Positions 25,029 to 34,141 of a DNA stretch of 64,000 nt are shown here, piece after piece. The position numbers and the translations under genes are program-made. Source of the stretch: Toxoplasma gondii ME49 (taxonomy: Eukaryota; Apicomplexa; Conoidasida; Eucoccidiorida; Sarcocystidae). Under the pieces are notes generated by a model that was given only the letters and a program-made list of their open reading frames with translations, was not told the origin of the DNA and did no database searches. The stretch's first letter is position 1. The number at the start of each line of letters is the position of its first letter. The stretch spans positions 1,132,144 through 1,196,143 of the forward strand of contig NC_031480.1 of assembly GCF_000006565.2 (NCBI RefSeq). Direction: 5' to 3'.

Positions 25029-28000
25029 TAAGTGCAATTCTCTGTTTATATAAGCACATATGTTGATACATGTGTATAGATTCTTTCACTTCCACGCGTA
25101 AATATGGGGACGCTGTCTGTGCATGCATAGCTACCTGGTTGCATTTCGATTTGGGAGAAAGATTGACTGTGGTGAACCTAGCATAATCCAAGGATTTTCT
25201 AAAAGACGCTCTTCTCCATGAACAAAAACACGTATATATGTATATATACACGTATACATATGCACAAGTAGAGGAATACATATATATATATATATGAATG
25301 TATATATATATATATATGAATATGTAAGTTTCCGTTGTATACAGGAGAGCAAATGTGAACACTAGGAATGGAGGGATGGTTTGGTGGATGGAAGGGGAAA
25401 TCGCTTTTCTTCCTTACTGGCGAGAGAAGTTGAATGCTGCCCGTCATGACGATGTAGAGCGGGCAGGCGTTGTCTTGTGCCTCTTGAATGCGTTCGCCAG
25501 GCTGGTAGACCGTTTTCTGCATTTGCTTGATCATCGCAAGTCGCGTGAGAGGAAACAGAACGTCCCAGTGCGAATCCGCTTCTAGAACATTGTCAATCGC
25601 GGCCTCCGCCTCAGTGAAGCCGAGAGACAGCTTCCTCGTCAAAGCTGCCGCGGAGGACAACGGAGAGAAAACGAAACGCAGATCGAAGGAAAAGGAAGAA
25701 AGCGACAGGTGACGATGCCTCTCACACTCCTCGGGATCTGAACGCGTCAGAGCCGCTCTCGCACGCAGAAGAACACGGCGGCTCTTTGAGGTAAAAGGCG
25801 AACGCAAAGCAGTGAACACAAGGCAGGAAAGAGCCTTCTTCAGGCTCGGTCGCGCATGCGTCAAACTCTCAGCACACACAGGTGCACAGAGCCGAGACAC
25901 ACCCTAGGTTGCCTAGTCGGAATTTCAGCGAAACTAAAAAAGCAGCTGTTCTTTCAACAAGCACAGACATCCAGAGGATGGACCTCTACATGGCATTACC
26001 TTCAGAGCCTACATTTATGAGCACCGACACCCGCACCGTCTTTGAAAAGTCGAGTTTGGACGCATGCCAGCGCCCACGCTGATATGAAGCCAGGCGCGGG
26101 TCGTCTTTTATGTCCCTGTGGATTCTTACATAGCATTGTAGATCTGTCGGTCTACGAAGGTGTATCTATCTACACTCGTCAGTCCCTCTGCGCGCATGTA
26201 GTGACAGCTCTGTGCGTTTGCCTTTGCATCCCCATGCCCATCTCTACCTTGCTGTACCTATCCAGTTGAGTCGATTTATGCAGTGAGCTACATCTACCTA
26301 GATATCTGCATGGAGCTGAGGGTGCTTGCATGCGTTTCCTGAAGCTGTGGATCTCCTTTGGCAAAGGTCCACGGTGTTGCTTTCGCGTCAGGACACTGGA
26401 GCTCCACAGAAAACGAGTGATATGTCTCTGCCTCTTTGAACTTTTTTCGACTCACCCAGAGGACGACCACACGACTCGTGACGCTTGTGCTTTGGCTGCG
26501 GCGACGGGACTGGACCTGTTTGCCCGAAGAAGCTCATGAAGCCTCCTTCCATGTTGGCAATTTCTTCCTCGACTCTCTTCACTTCCTCCAACTCGACGTT
26601 GTCTAAAACAGAAATACAAACGCCGATTCTTCGCACTGCCTCCACCTCGCAAAGAGGAACAAGAGGACTGCTCGACTGGCCAAGCGCATGCTTCCTCACA
26701 CGTGCACAGACACGCAGATATTTATGTCTGGACATACGCATGTATCTACGCCTGCGCGTGTGTGCAGGTTTTGACGTTATTTATGTATACATATATATAT
26801 ATATATATACATATATGTATGTATGCTCGCAGGCATGCGTACCTGTACTCTGTGTATTTTAGATCTCGTTCGTTGTTCTGCTGGAGAGCTACACTTTTCT
26901 TTCGAGTAAAACCACGTAAGTCTCACGAGCAAACGCACCAGTGCGCGCCTATGCTTCACAGCGAGTGAATGCCGCAAGGCTCTGTCCATCGGAAGCCTTA
27001 AACGTCCGAGCAGTCGTGAAGAAGTGGAGTGTCTGAACTCTTTCGGCCGCGAATCTCACTCAGTGTCGTAGGCAGTGTCGTAGGCAGGGCAACGTCAGAG
27101 ACTCAGGTGAACAAAGACCCATCAAGGGGAGAGAGAGAGAGCAACGCCTTTTACTTGCTAGCCCATAAGAAAAGAAAGTTTCTCGTCTCGTTTACCAGTT
27201 TCTTTCCCACGGTCAAAGACGCTTTACTTGAGGACTGGAAGACCCTACGATGCCGTACCTTCCAGAAGCAGAAGAAGACTTTCCATCTGCAGATGCCCGC
27301 TGCCGAGGCTGGAACAGAGACAAACGAACAACGCTCTTTCGGTTCTTCACAGCCAAAGCGGCTCCTTCCATCCACACCGCTTCCCAATCAATCTCCGGTC
27401 GAGAGCGTGCACTTGGGAGCGCACCGTTTCGACATCCTGCGACGAAATGTTGACTCCACATCGCCTCCACTCGAGACGCGGTCTGTGAATTTCTATTGCG
27501 TGTTTCAACAAGGAAACAAAGACTGAAAGTGGAACTCAAGAGAACTACAGAAAGCGCCCTCCAAGACAAAGAGGCAGAATGTCGCAGGTAGACAATCGTT
27601 TCCCCTGAGAGCTGTGGAATGCGGTACCTGCATGCGTTCTCCGTTGAGAGTCTTTCCCCAGAATTCGCTCGATGAAGAGAGAAAGAAAAGCATGACCGTG
27701 GTTTGCCCTCTAGCCACGAAATATGAAGGAAAGAGGGGAGAGCCGCCACAGAAGAAGGTCGAAAGCAGTCGCCCTGCCCGTTGCCGAGAAGGAAGACGCA
27801 AGCAACCGCTCCAAGAAAGCTAGCATGGGGGACAACAGCATGTGTATCAATCAGAAAAATCGGATGAAAGAAACGAGGACAAATTCGAAAGTCGAGAATT
27901 CAAGAGGATCCTTACAGATCGATGGAGTTCCAGAGTGCATGCGAATTTTCCGCAGTCAGACCAGCCTTGGTACACACGCGGTAGAAGGCTTCTCTCGTAA

Positions 28001-30393
28001 CGCGCCCCGTAGGGCCAATGCCTTCTGCCTCGAAAGGAACTCCCATATTTCCATAAATCTGAAGGCGCAAAAGCCATGCATTTACGCACGTAAGAACATT
28101 CACTTACACCCACACATGGAGTTGATGTAAATATACTGCATACAGATACAGACATACACACGTACACCCCGTTATATATACCAATGAAGAAATACATATA
28201 CACATAAACATACGCATGTAAATATATATATGTATACGTATACATATTTACACATATACCTACACATAGAGATACACACATACATAGACGTACACACACA
28301 GAGAGATGCATACAGATATATAGATAGATAAACATACAAACATGTATGCACACACAGAGAAAGACATGCATCGTTGTAGATACATCTGCAGGTGTGCATG
28401 TGGGGATAAAAGGGACATCATTGAGGATAAGAGACAGTGTGGCATCAGGTGTACAGGAGTGCCAAAGGGCGGGTCTTCTGTTTCGCGAGTGTCGGGACGA
28501 AGAGGCTTTGCAGGGCCTCGCTGCATAGCTCAGAAGAAGCTCAAAACGGTCGAATGCATGCGCGAAGACAGAAGCTTGCGCGACACAGAAAGCAGGACCG
28601 AGAAGACAGAAGCGAAGGAGGGAGAGCGTGGAGAAAAGAGAGCGGAGCGGTGTCGAGAGCACGAGAGAGGCACAGGCAGGAAAGACGACGGAGAGTAGTC
28701 GAGACGTTCGCACGAAAGAAAGAGCGCGCAGATCAACTAAGAAGGAATGGGGCAGCGAGAAGAATCTGAAGAGGGACGGACGGAGAACGTTCACCAATCC
28801 CGCGCTTGAGGCGAGAGAAGAGACGAAGCACTTAGATCAATCCAATGCGGTGTCCAGAAGAAAAGAGTCAAGAGAAGAAAACGAACTCACATCCTCAAGG
28901 CGTCTTCCCAACTGCACAAGGGTGGCGTCACCATCCATGTTTCTGTACATCAGGCCTTCCGTGAGCGTATCTGCAGGCTGTGAAAGCTGACAGTAAAGGC
29001 TGTGAACTGTAGAAAAAGGGTAGTCGAGACCCGATTCGTCTACGAAGTCCGCGAATTGCTGCAGCAGCAAAGAAGAGCGAAAAAGAGAAACTCACGATGC
29101 CCCTCTCTCTTCATCTGAAAGTCGCGCCACAAACGCGAGAAAACAACTTGCAAGTCCATCTACTTACACAGGTGGTGCTAAATCCACAGTTGTTCAAACG
29201 CATCCTCTCACACATATATCTTCAACTGTATTAGACGCGTTTATATATATATATATATATATGTATATATGTGTATATATATGTATATATATGTATATAT
29301 ATGCGTGTATGCATTTGTTGCATATGTGTATTGGTCTCTAGTTTTCATTCCCGATAGTCTAGGAGCTACGGATATATGTGACACACTTGTTAGCGTGTGA
29401 CTGTACAGCACGCTGAGGTTTGATTGGAGGATGCTTCGACTGCATTTTTTGCATGCACTTGAGGCATGGGTTACCTGGATGCTCGTGTTCAACATAGGAC
29501 TTTCGGTGCCTGTCGTTTTTTTCAGTTCGTCGCTTCCCCCGTTTCTTCTTTCGTTCACTCGAATCTTTGTGATTTTCTCTTTCCTTTAAGCGTCTGCTCC
29601 TGGGAAGAAGTCTGGTCTTACGTGTAGCGTAACCGAGCCTACTCGCCGAGTGTCCATGTACTTGAAGGCGTTCGCGAGACTGTTGTACTTGTCGAGGATC
29701 TTGTGTTTCAACGCCGTTCGAGGAGAGTACGAGGCATTCGTCACACTCTCAGTCTCACTGTCGCTCAAGTCGCCTTCCCCAGCACCTGAGGAAGTCGAAG
29801 CAGCGACAGCTGTAAGAAAGACAAGAAAACGCAAATAAGATAAACAAATATCCACCTCAAGCAGTCACATGCAAGACCCCGAGGGCACACCTGTTCAAAG
29901 CCTACGGTTCACAATATCCTCCGTGTTGCTTGCTCGTTACTCGCTGGACCTTAACGCATGAACTTCTCTCTGTCTGTGTATGACGTCAGAGGTTCGGACG
30001 TCGTGGAGGCCTCACATCGAGAGTCTTCTTCGTCGATGTGACTCGCAGCTGTTCCACTCTTCTCTGGGGAATTCCAGCGTGTGAAGGTGAAAAAAACGAA
30101 GGAAACACAAAAGCAAAAATGAAACAAGTCACGAACGGACACAAGGAGACGGTAGGTGACGAGAGTAGATGGGTGCAGAGTGTTCAAAAGAAACAGGCGT
30201 TGGAGACAGGAACCCACCTCGACCTCCTTCTCTCCTTCCTATAATCGACCCCACTGCATGCAAACAACTGCCAACGTAGACAAAAAACTACGAACGCATC
30301 CGATCTCCTTGAATCTATCCACACAATGATTTATATCTCTGCAAATATGCATAACCAGATGCGTGTATAGATAGACACACATGCGCATTAATG

Positions 30394-30424
<31 letters not shown>

Positions 30425-30656
30425 ACGCAGTATGGTCGACAAAGCCTTTCACACATCTGAAGAGGTCGGCCAGCCGCGGATCGTTCGGAGAAGGCACGCC
30501 AGTGCAAGCACACACAGAGTCCGGTTTCGAAGAAGCAGGCAGTGAGCCTCTTCTCTTGTCTTGAATGCATGCATCTCCTGTCCCCCTTTAAATCCTGTCC
30601 GTCAGTCGAGTGAGGCCTCTACCTGGATTCTCAGCAAGGTCTGCAACCTCTGCCAT
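11122..30656 (-). CDS. six-cNBD, EF-hand-like cyclic-nucleotide sensor protein (27 exons, about 1,748 aa)
   Basis: Exons run from ATG 30656: 30623-30656, 30016-30063, 29622-29809, 28891-29058, 27916-28058, 27628-27667, 27259-27286, 26456-26602, 25418-25644, 24589-24747, 24093-24200, 23570-23617, 22745-22939, 21914-22183, 21206-21289, 20649-20766, 20170-20282, 19445-19594, 19169-19270, 18332-18547, 16815-17687, about 16326-16597, 15620-15682, 15174-15223, 13888-14291, 12454-13014, 11122-11559. The frame closes to 1,748 residues. Order: EF-hand-like block (about 60-215); cNBD1 (290-394); cNBD2 (395-540, FGEISILRDQTRTAT); cNBD3 (602-740, FGEMSIIKNEPRGC); cNBD4 (757-890, LGEIAFLNEQPRTAS); Lys/Glu-rich linker (890-1120); second EF-like block (1120-1290); cNBD5 (1340-1470); cNBD6 (1475-1610, FGEMAVIKNQRRTAS); charged tail. 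Domains 2, 3, 4 and 6 keep the Glu and Arg that bind the ribose and phosphate; 1 and 5 do not. No kinase, GEF or channel domain is visible. It likely senses cAMP or cGMP; ligand and partner are unknown. Confidence 0.9.
12075..12103. repeat. (TA)n microsatellite in last intron of the cNBD gene
   Basis: A pure TA tract inside the 11560-12453 intron, between the exon encoding cNBD6 and the tail exon. Confidence 0.95.
16191..16216. repeat. (TA)n microsatellite in cNBD gene intron
   Basis: A TA tract in the intron between the exons at about 16326-16597 and 15620-15682, flanked by looser CATATG/CACATA sequence. Confidence 0.93.
18124..18224. repeat. compound TA/TTTATA microsatellite in cNBD gene intron
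   Basis: About 100 bases of TA mixed with TTTTATATT units, inside the 17688-18331 intron. It is the longest such tract in the window. Confidence 0.93.
19752..19789. repeat. (TA)n microsatellite in cNBD gene intron
   Basis: A near-pure TA tract inside the 19595-20169 intron. Confidence 0.93.
21707..21794. repeat. two (TA)n tracts in one cNBD gene intron
   Basis: Tracts at 21707-21732 and 21771-21794, separated by about 38 bases, lie within the 21290-21913 intron. Confidence 0.93.
22284..22608. repeat. two (TA)n tracts in one cNBD gene intron
   Basis: Tracts at 22284-22305 and 22583-22608 lie within the 22184-22744 intron. The sequence between contains several GTATGTA/ATGCATG runs. Confidence 0.92.
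23180..23206. repeat. (TA)n microsatellite in cNBD gene intron
   Basis: A pure TA tract within the 22940-23569 intron. Confidence 0.93.
23687..23717. repeat. (TA)n microsatellite in cNBD gene intron
   Basis: A pure TA tract within the 23618-24092 intron; a shorter one follows near 23,886-23,901 in the same intron. Confidence 0.93.
24989..25025. repeat. (TA)n microsatellite in cNBD gene intron
   Basis: A pure TA tract in the 24748-25417 intron; two more short tracts lie near 25,280-25,317. Confidence 0.93.
26790..26809. repeat. (TA)n microsatellite in cNBD gene intron
   Basis: A short TA tract in the 26603-27258 intron. Confidence 0.9.
28140..28410. repeat. ACATA/ACACA-rich low-complexity stretch in cNBD gene intron
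   Basis: About 270 bases dominated by ACATAC, ACACAC and TATA units within the 28059-28890 intron. It looks like a decayed or mixed version of the TA tracts in neighbouring introns. Confidence 0.8.
29241..29303. repeat. (TA)n/(TATG)n microsatellite in cNBD gene intron
   Basis: About 60 bases of TA interrupted by TGTA units in the 29059-29621 intron. Confidence 0.92.
30394..30421. repeat. (TA)n microsatellite in cNBD gene intron
   Basis: A pure TA tract in the 30064-30622 intron, between coding exons 1 and 2. Confidence 0.93.
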
Positions 30657-30769
30657 CTTCACCGGGGCAATTGAAGCTGAAACAAGTACAGTTCAACCAA
30701 CGGCACGGTGATCCATTAACACAAAGAAATGCGTGAGGTTCTGGAATAAATTCCTACGTGCATGTATAT

Positions 30770-30770
<1 letters not shown>

Positions 30771-30813
<43 letters not shown>
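30771..30813. repeat. (TA)n microsatellite in the 284-bp gap between tandem genes
   Basis: A 43-base TA tract between the start codon of the cNBD gene (30,656) and the stop codon of the coiled-coil gene (30,941). It takes up about one sixth of the gap. A pyrimidine tract ending TTTCAG at about 30,680 suggests that the cNBD leader may be spliced. Confidence 0.93.
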
Positions 30814-30817
<4 letters not shown>

Positions 30818-30940
30818 ATCTGAAACACCGCTACATGTCTGCAGATGCCTGAATACGGAGACGCCTACTTTTGCAAATAATATATAAATATATATATGTG
30901 AATATTTATATAGTTATGTGAATGCGCAGGGCTCGCTGCG

Positions 30941-32836
30941 CTAGAGAACCTGTCGGACACTGGAAGGTTGACAGCCGTTGGAAGCGGGACCTTCGAAGTC
31001 TGCTGAACGAGGCCAAAAAGGTAGGAAGTCAAGGAAGCACGAACGAGGCACCTGGGAGTTGGATCAAACGTGGAAGTCGCGTCGAAGAGACGCATGCATT
31101 TCGAGTAGAAGAAAAGACTCACTTGCTAGAGACGCATTCCGCTTCGCCAAGCGCCCTAGAGAACGTGGAGGCTGACCGTCTGATGCATCTGCTGTCGCCT
31201 CGCGTCCCGGTTCTTCTTGCCTTGTTGTAGAAATGTTGTCAGTGTGTGGAGGGGAAGAAGCTGTTTCGTTTTTTACACTGTCTTCCTCTTTTTGAGCACT
31301 CTCGTTCGCTTCTCTCAACCTCCTTTGTCTGTCTTCTTCCTCCTCTTCAGCTCGCTTCTTTCTTCTCCTCTCTTCTTCCTCTTCTTCTTCGGCTCTCTTC
31401 TTTCTTCTCCTCTCTTCTTCCTCTTCTTCTTCAGCTCGCTTCTTTCTCCTCCTCTCTTCTTCCTCTTCTTCTTCAGCTCGCTTCTTCCGTCTTCTCTCTT
31501 CCTCTTCAACTGCCTGCTTTCTTCTTCGCGCTTCTTTATCGGCTTCCTCGATCTCTTTCTTGCGTCTCCTGTCTTCTTCTTCCTTCTCTAGCATGTGTCT
31601 GCGCCGCTCAGCGTCGCGTTCCTCCTCTTCTTTCCTTCTCTGTCTCCTCTCTTCCTCTTCTGCTTCTTCTCTCCGTCTGCGTTCTTCACGCATCCGTCGC
31701 TCCTCGTCTTCTTCTCGAATTCGCTGTTGCCGTCGTTGCTCTCGTTCTTCTTCTTCTTCTTGGAAGCGTCGCTCTCGCTCTGCGCGCAGTCTTGCGTCTT
31801 CTTCTTCTCGCTCTCGTCTCCTCCGTTCCTCGTCTTCTTCGGCTTTCTTCCTTCGCTCCTCGCGTTCTCGCCAGAACGCTTCTTCTGCCTTCTGTCGCTC
31901 GCGTCTTCTTTCCTTTTCTCTCTTCTCTTCTGCCTCCAAGGCCTCTCTGTGTCTCAGTTTCTCCTCCTCCAGGCGTCTAACCAGCTCGCGTTTCTCCTTC
32001 TCCATCTGCTTCCTCATTTCTTCCATTTGCTTGCGCATTTCGCGAGAGGCCTGCTCCCGCGCCTTCTTCACTTCCCACATAAGTCTCTCTTTCTCGGCTT
32101 TTCTCTCAGTCTCCGCTTCTGCCTTCTCCTTGATGTCAGCAACCTCGTCGCGGAGCGACGCCTCGGTGCTCTGCATCAGCGCCTCCACCTCAGGCGACAG
32201 GCGGTAGGAGGCGTCCTCTCGGCCCTTCTCTTTGTATCCCTCGAGTCGCTTCTTCTTCTTCTTGCGCCGCTTCTCGCGTTCCTCCCCGAGCTCGGCTTCC
32301 TCGATGGCACCGGTCCGCGGAAATCTGAGCTTTGCTTCGCCCCCCGCCAGGCGTCTCAGAAGCTCCACCTGTCTAACGAGGAGTCGGTCGCGGTCCTGCG
32401 ACCAGGCCGATTCACTGACACGCATGCGCACTGTCTCTGCCTCCTCGACGTCGTCGTCGAGACTCTCGCTCTCGCTCTCTCGCCGGTGGTTTTCTCTGTT
32501 TTCCTCCTGCCGCTTCCGTCGCTTCATGCCGTAGACGTCTGCTGGCACTGCTCGCAGACAGTTGAGAGCTGCATGCGAGAATCCGAGCGCGGCTTCCCGC
32601 TCGCGGAGTTCCTTTCGCCGGTTGTCGATCTCGTGGAGCATGTCTTTGCAGACAAGGCGATCCGCGAGCATCTGCCTAGCAAAGAGGAGCCCAGAACGGA
32701 GAGCGTCGCCAGGGTCGACTGACGAGACGCGCGGACAGACATCACAAACAGGCGGGAAGACCGACAGAGACTCCACGGGATCCACGCTGCGCGCGCACAC
32801 TCGCGTCGTACTCTCGGCCAACCTCGTGTTTGAGAA
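30941..32836 (-). CDS. highly charged coiled-coil protein, 3' exons (5' end unresolved)
   Basis: A large exon at 31123-32836 (571 codons, acceptor ending CTGTCAG) splices by a GTGAGT donor to a last exon at 30941-31002, which ends in TAG and supplies 19 residues ending VRQVL. The large exon begins with about 110 ordinary residues that include paired cysteines (VCDVCPRV). About 350 residues of almost uninterrupted Arg/Lys/Glu heptad sequence follow, as in long coiled coils of cytoskeletal proteins. Near the C-terminus a 14-residue unit, RRRKKRAEEEEEEE, is repeated about three times, encoded by a 42-bp DNA repeat. The start codon is not seen: an exon with ATG at 34,085 and a GTAGAC donor near 33,790 is possible but weak. 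Splicing from the neighbouring gene at 34,142-39,673 is an alternative. Function unknown; a scaffold role is inference only. Confidence 0.72.
31350..31490 (-). repeat. 42-bp coding tandem repeat (about 3.3 copies)
   Basis: On the plus strand a 42-base unit starting GCTCGCTTCTTTCTTC recurs at about 31350, 31392, 31434 and, partly, 31476, with a few substitutions. It encodes a 14-residue charged helix unit on the minus strand. Recent slippage or unequal exchange would explain the near-identity. Confidence 0.88.
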
Positions 32837-33300
32837 CTGACAGGAAGAGGCAAAAAAAGAGAGGAAGAGCGGAGGAGTCAGGGAGAGGCGATACAGAAGG
32901 AGGAGGAGGAGGAGGAGAAGGAGGAGGGGAGGGCGGAAGCCGGCAGAAGGAGAGAGACAGAGATAGAACGCGACACAGAGAGAACGACGCAGAGAGCGAG
33001 AAAGCAAAAGAGAGAGAGAGCGAGAAACGGAGAAAAAGAGGGATAGAGGAATGAGGAGAGAGACAGGCAACGAGAGACAAGAAACGGGAGACAGGGGGAG
33101 GAGAGGGAGAAAGAGAGAAAAGAGAAAGAGAGAGAGATGAAGAGCGAGCAAGGCAGAGAGAGATGAGTCAAAGAGAAATACAGAGTACACGAGAGCGAGA
33201 GACACACACAGTAAAGCAGAGAGAACAGACATCGACACAGGCGAAGAAAGAGAGGCCGAGTCACCGAGAGAAAGGTAGAGACAGGAAAAGGAAAGGTGAT
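32837..33300 (-). other. polypurine/polypyrimidine tract upstream of the coiled-coil exon
   Basis: For over 450 bases the plus strand is mostly purine (GGAGGA, GAGAGA, GAGAGACA units) and the minus strand mostly pyrimidine, ending at the acceptor of the 32836 exon. It is either a long intron with an extended polypyrimidine tract or a 5' leader/promoter. Open frames across it are low complexity and are not called. Confidence 0.7.
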
Positions 33301-34141
33301 GCAAAAAGCGCGAAAGTAATGTTGTTTGGTGGCAAGGAGCCAGCAGGATTGCAAGTTTTCCGGATTCCGGGGCAAAGCCGACGGCGAATTGCAAGGAGAA
33401 AAAGCGAAGGATTTATCGTGACGACCGAGCCGCAGATGCGAAGTTGCATGCACGCACACACAGCACAGGCAAACACGAAGACGGGTCGATCAGAGGAGTT
33501 ACGTTTTTGCAACGGACAATCCAAGAGATGCACCGGAAAACAGTTTTGTGCAGAACTATAAAGATACATCTAATCACACTTATAGATGAACGGACATGCA
33601 TGCATATGTGTACAGGTTGTTTACATGGACGACGTGTTTTTTCATTCAAAAAGGAAACCCTCACAAAAGGACATCTGTCAGTTCTCCGTTGTCGATGCGA
33701 GTTTCCTTTTCCCTCTTTCTTTTCGCGGCAATGCTTCTTGTATCTCGTCCCTCCACGAGGCTCTCCCTTCCGCGTCTACGCCCTTTGCCAAGTCTCTTAA
33801 GAGTTTCTTCTGCCTCCTGCGTCGCCTCAGAACCTCTCTCCCTTCCCTGTCGCTGGCGCCTCGCTCTATTCCGAGCCCAGGCAAATGGAGCTTTCTCTGC
33901 CTCGCCTCTGCGGTGGACTTCACTTCGAGACCCCCAGCAAGGTTCCGGCGGCTCGCAGGGAAACCAGCAAAGACCGCACGACACAGAACGGGTGGCTTCG
34001 CGGAAGCGCGCGGCCTCGGACTGGCCTCCGAGGCTCTGGCGTTGCAGATTCCAGTGCGCATTCCACGCTTCACGGAGACACGCATCCAGGAGAACGGACG
34101 TCCTTTCGGTGCGTCGCCCTTCTCTCCCCTCCCCCTGACAC
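33300..34141. other. region of unresolved gene boundary between two coiled-coil genes
   Basis: On the minus strand, 34,085 down to 33,678 is open and basic (REGREVLRRRRRQKK), with an ATG at 34,085. On the plus strand a 213-codon frame is also open. Neither has a recognised domain. The minus frame could be the first exon of the 30,941-32,836 gene, but its ATG would lie only about 57 bases after the TAG of the upstream gene at 34,142. I leave it uncalled. Confidence 0.4.

Noticed and set aside
11122..30656. PKA regulatory subunit or PKG
   Set aside because: PKA-R has two cNBDs and a docking/inhibitor motif; PKG has a kinase domain. This protein has six cNBDs and EF-like blocks and no kinase motifs (no VAIK, HRD or DFG) in any exon.
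30623..31002. Fusion of the coiled-coil gene to the cNBD gene by splicing over the 284-bp gap
   Set aside because: The only good donor (CAG before GTTCTC at about 30,950) is phase 0, and joining it to the acceptor near 30,680 gives a stop after five codons.
31595..32722. Long plus-strand frame of 375 codons opposite the coiled-coil exon
   Set aside because: It is the antisense shadow of the Glu/Arg-rich exon: GAG/GAA/CGC codons read as Leu/Ser/Phe. It has no splice or start context.
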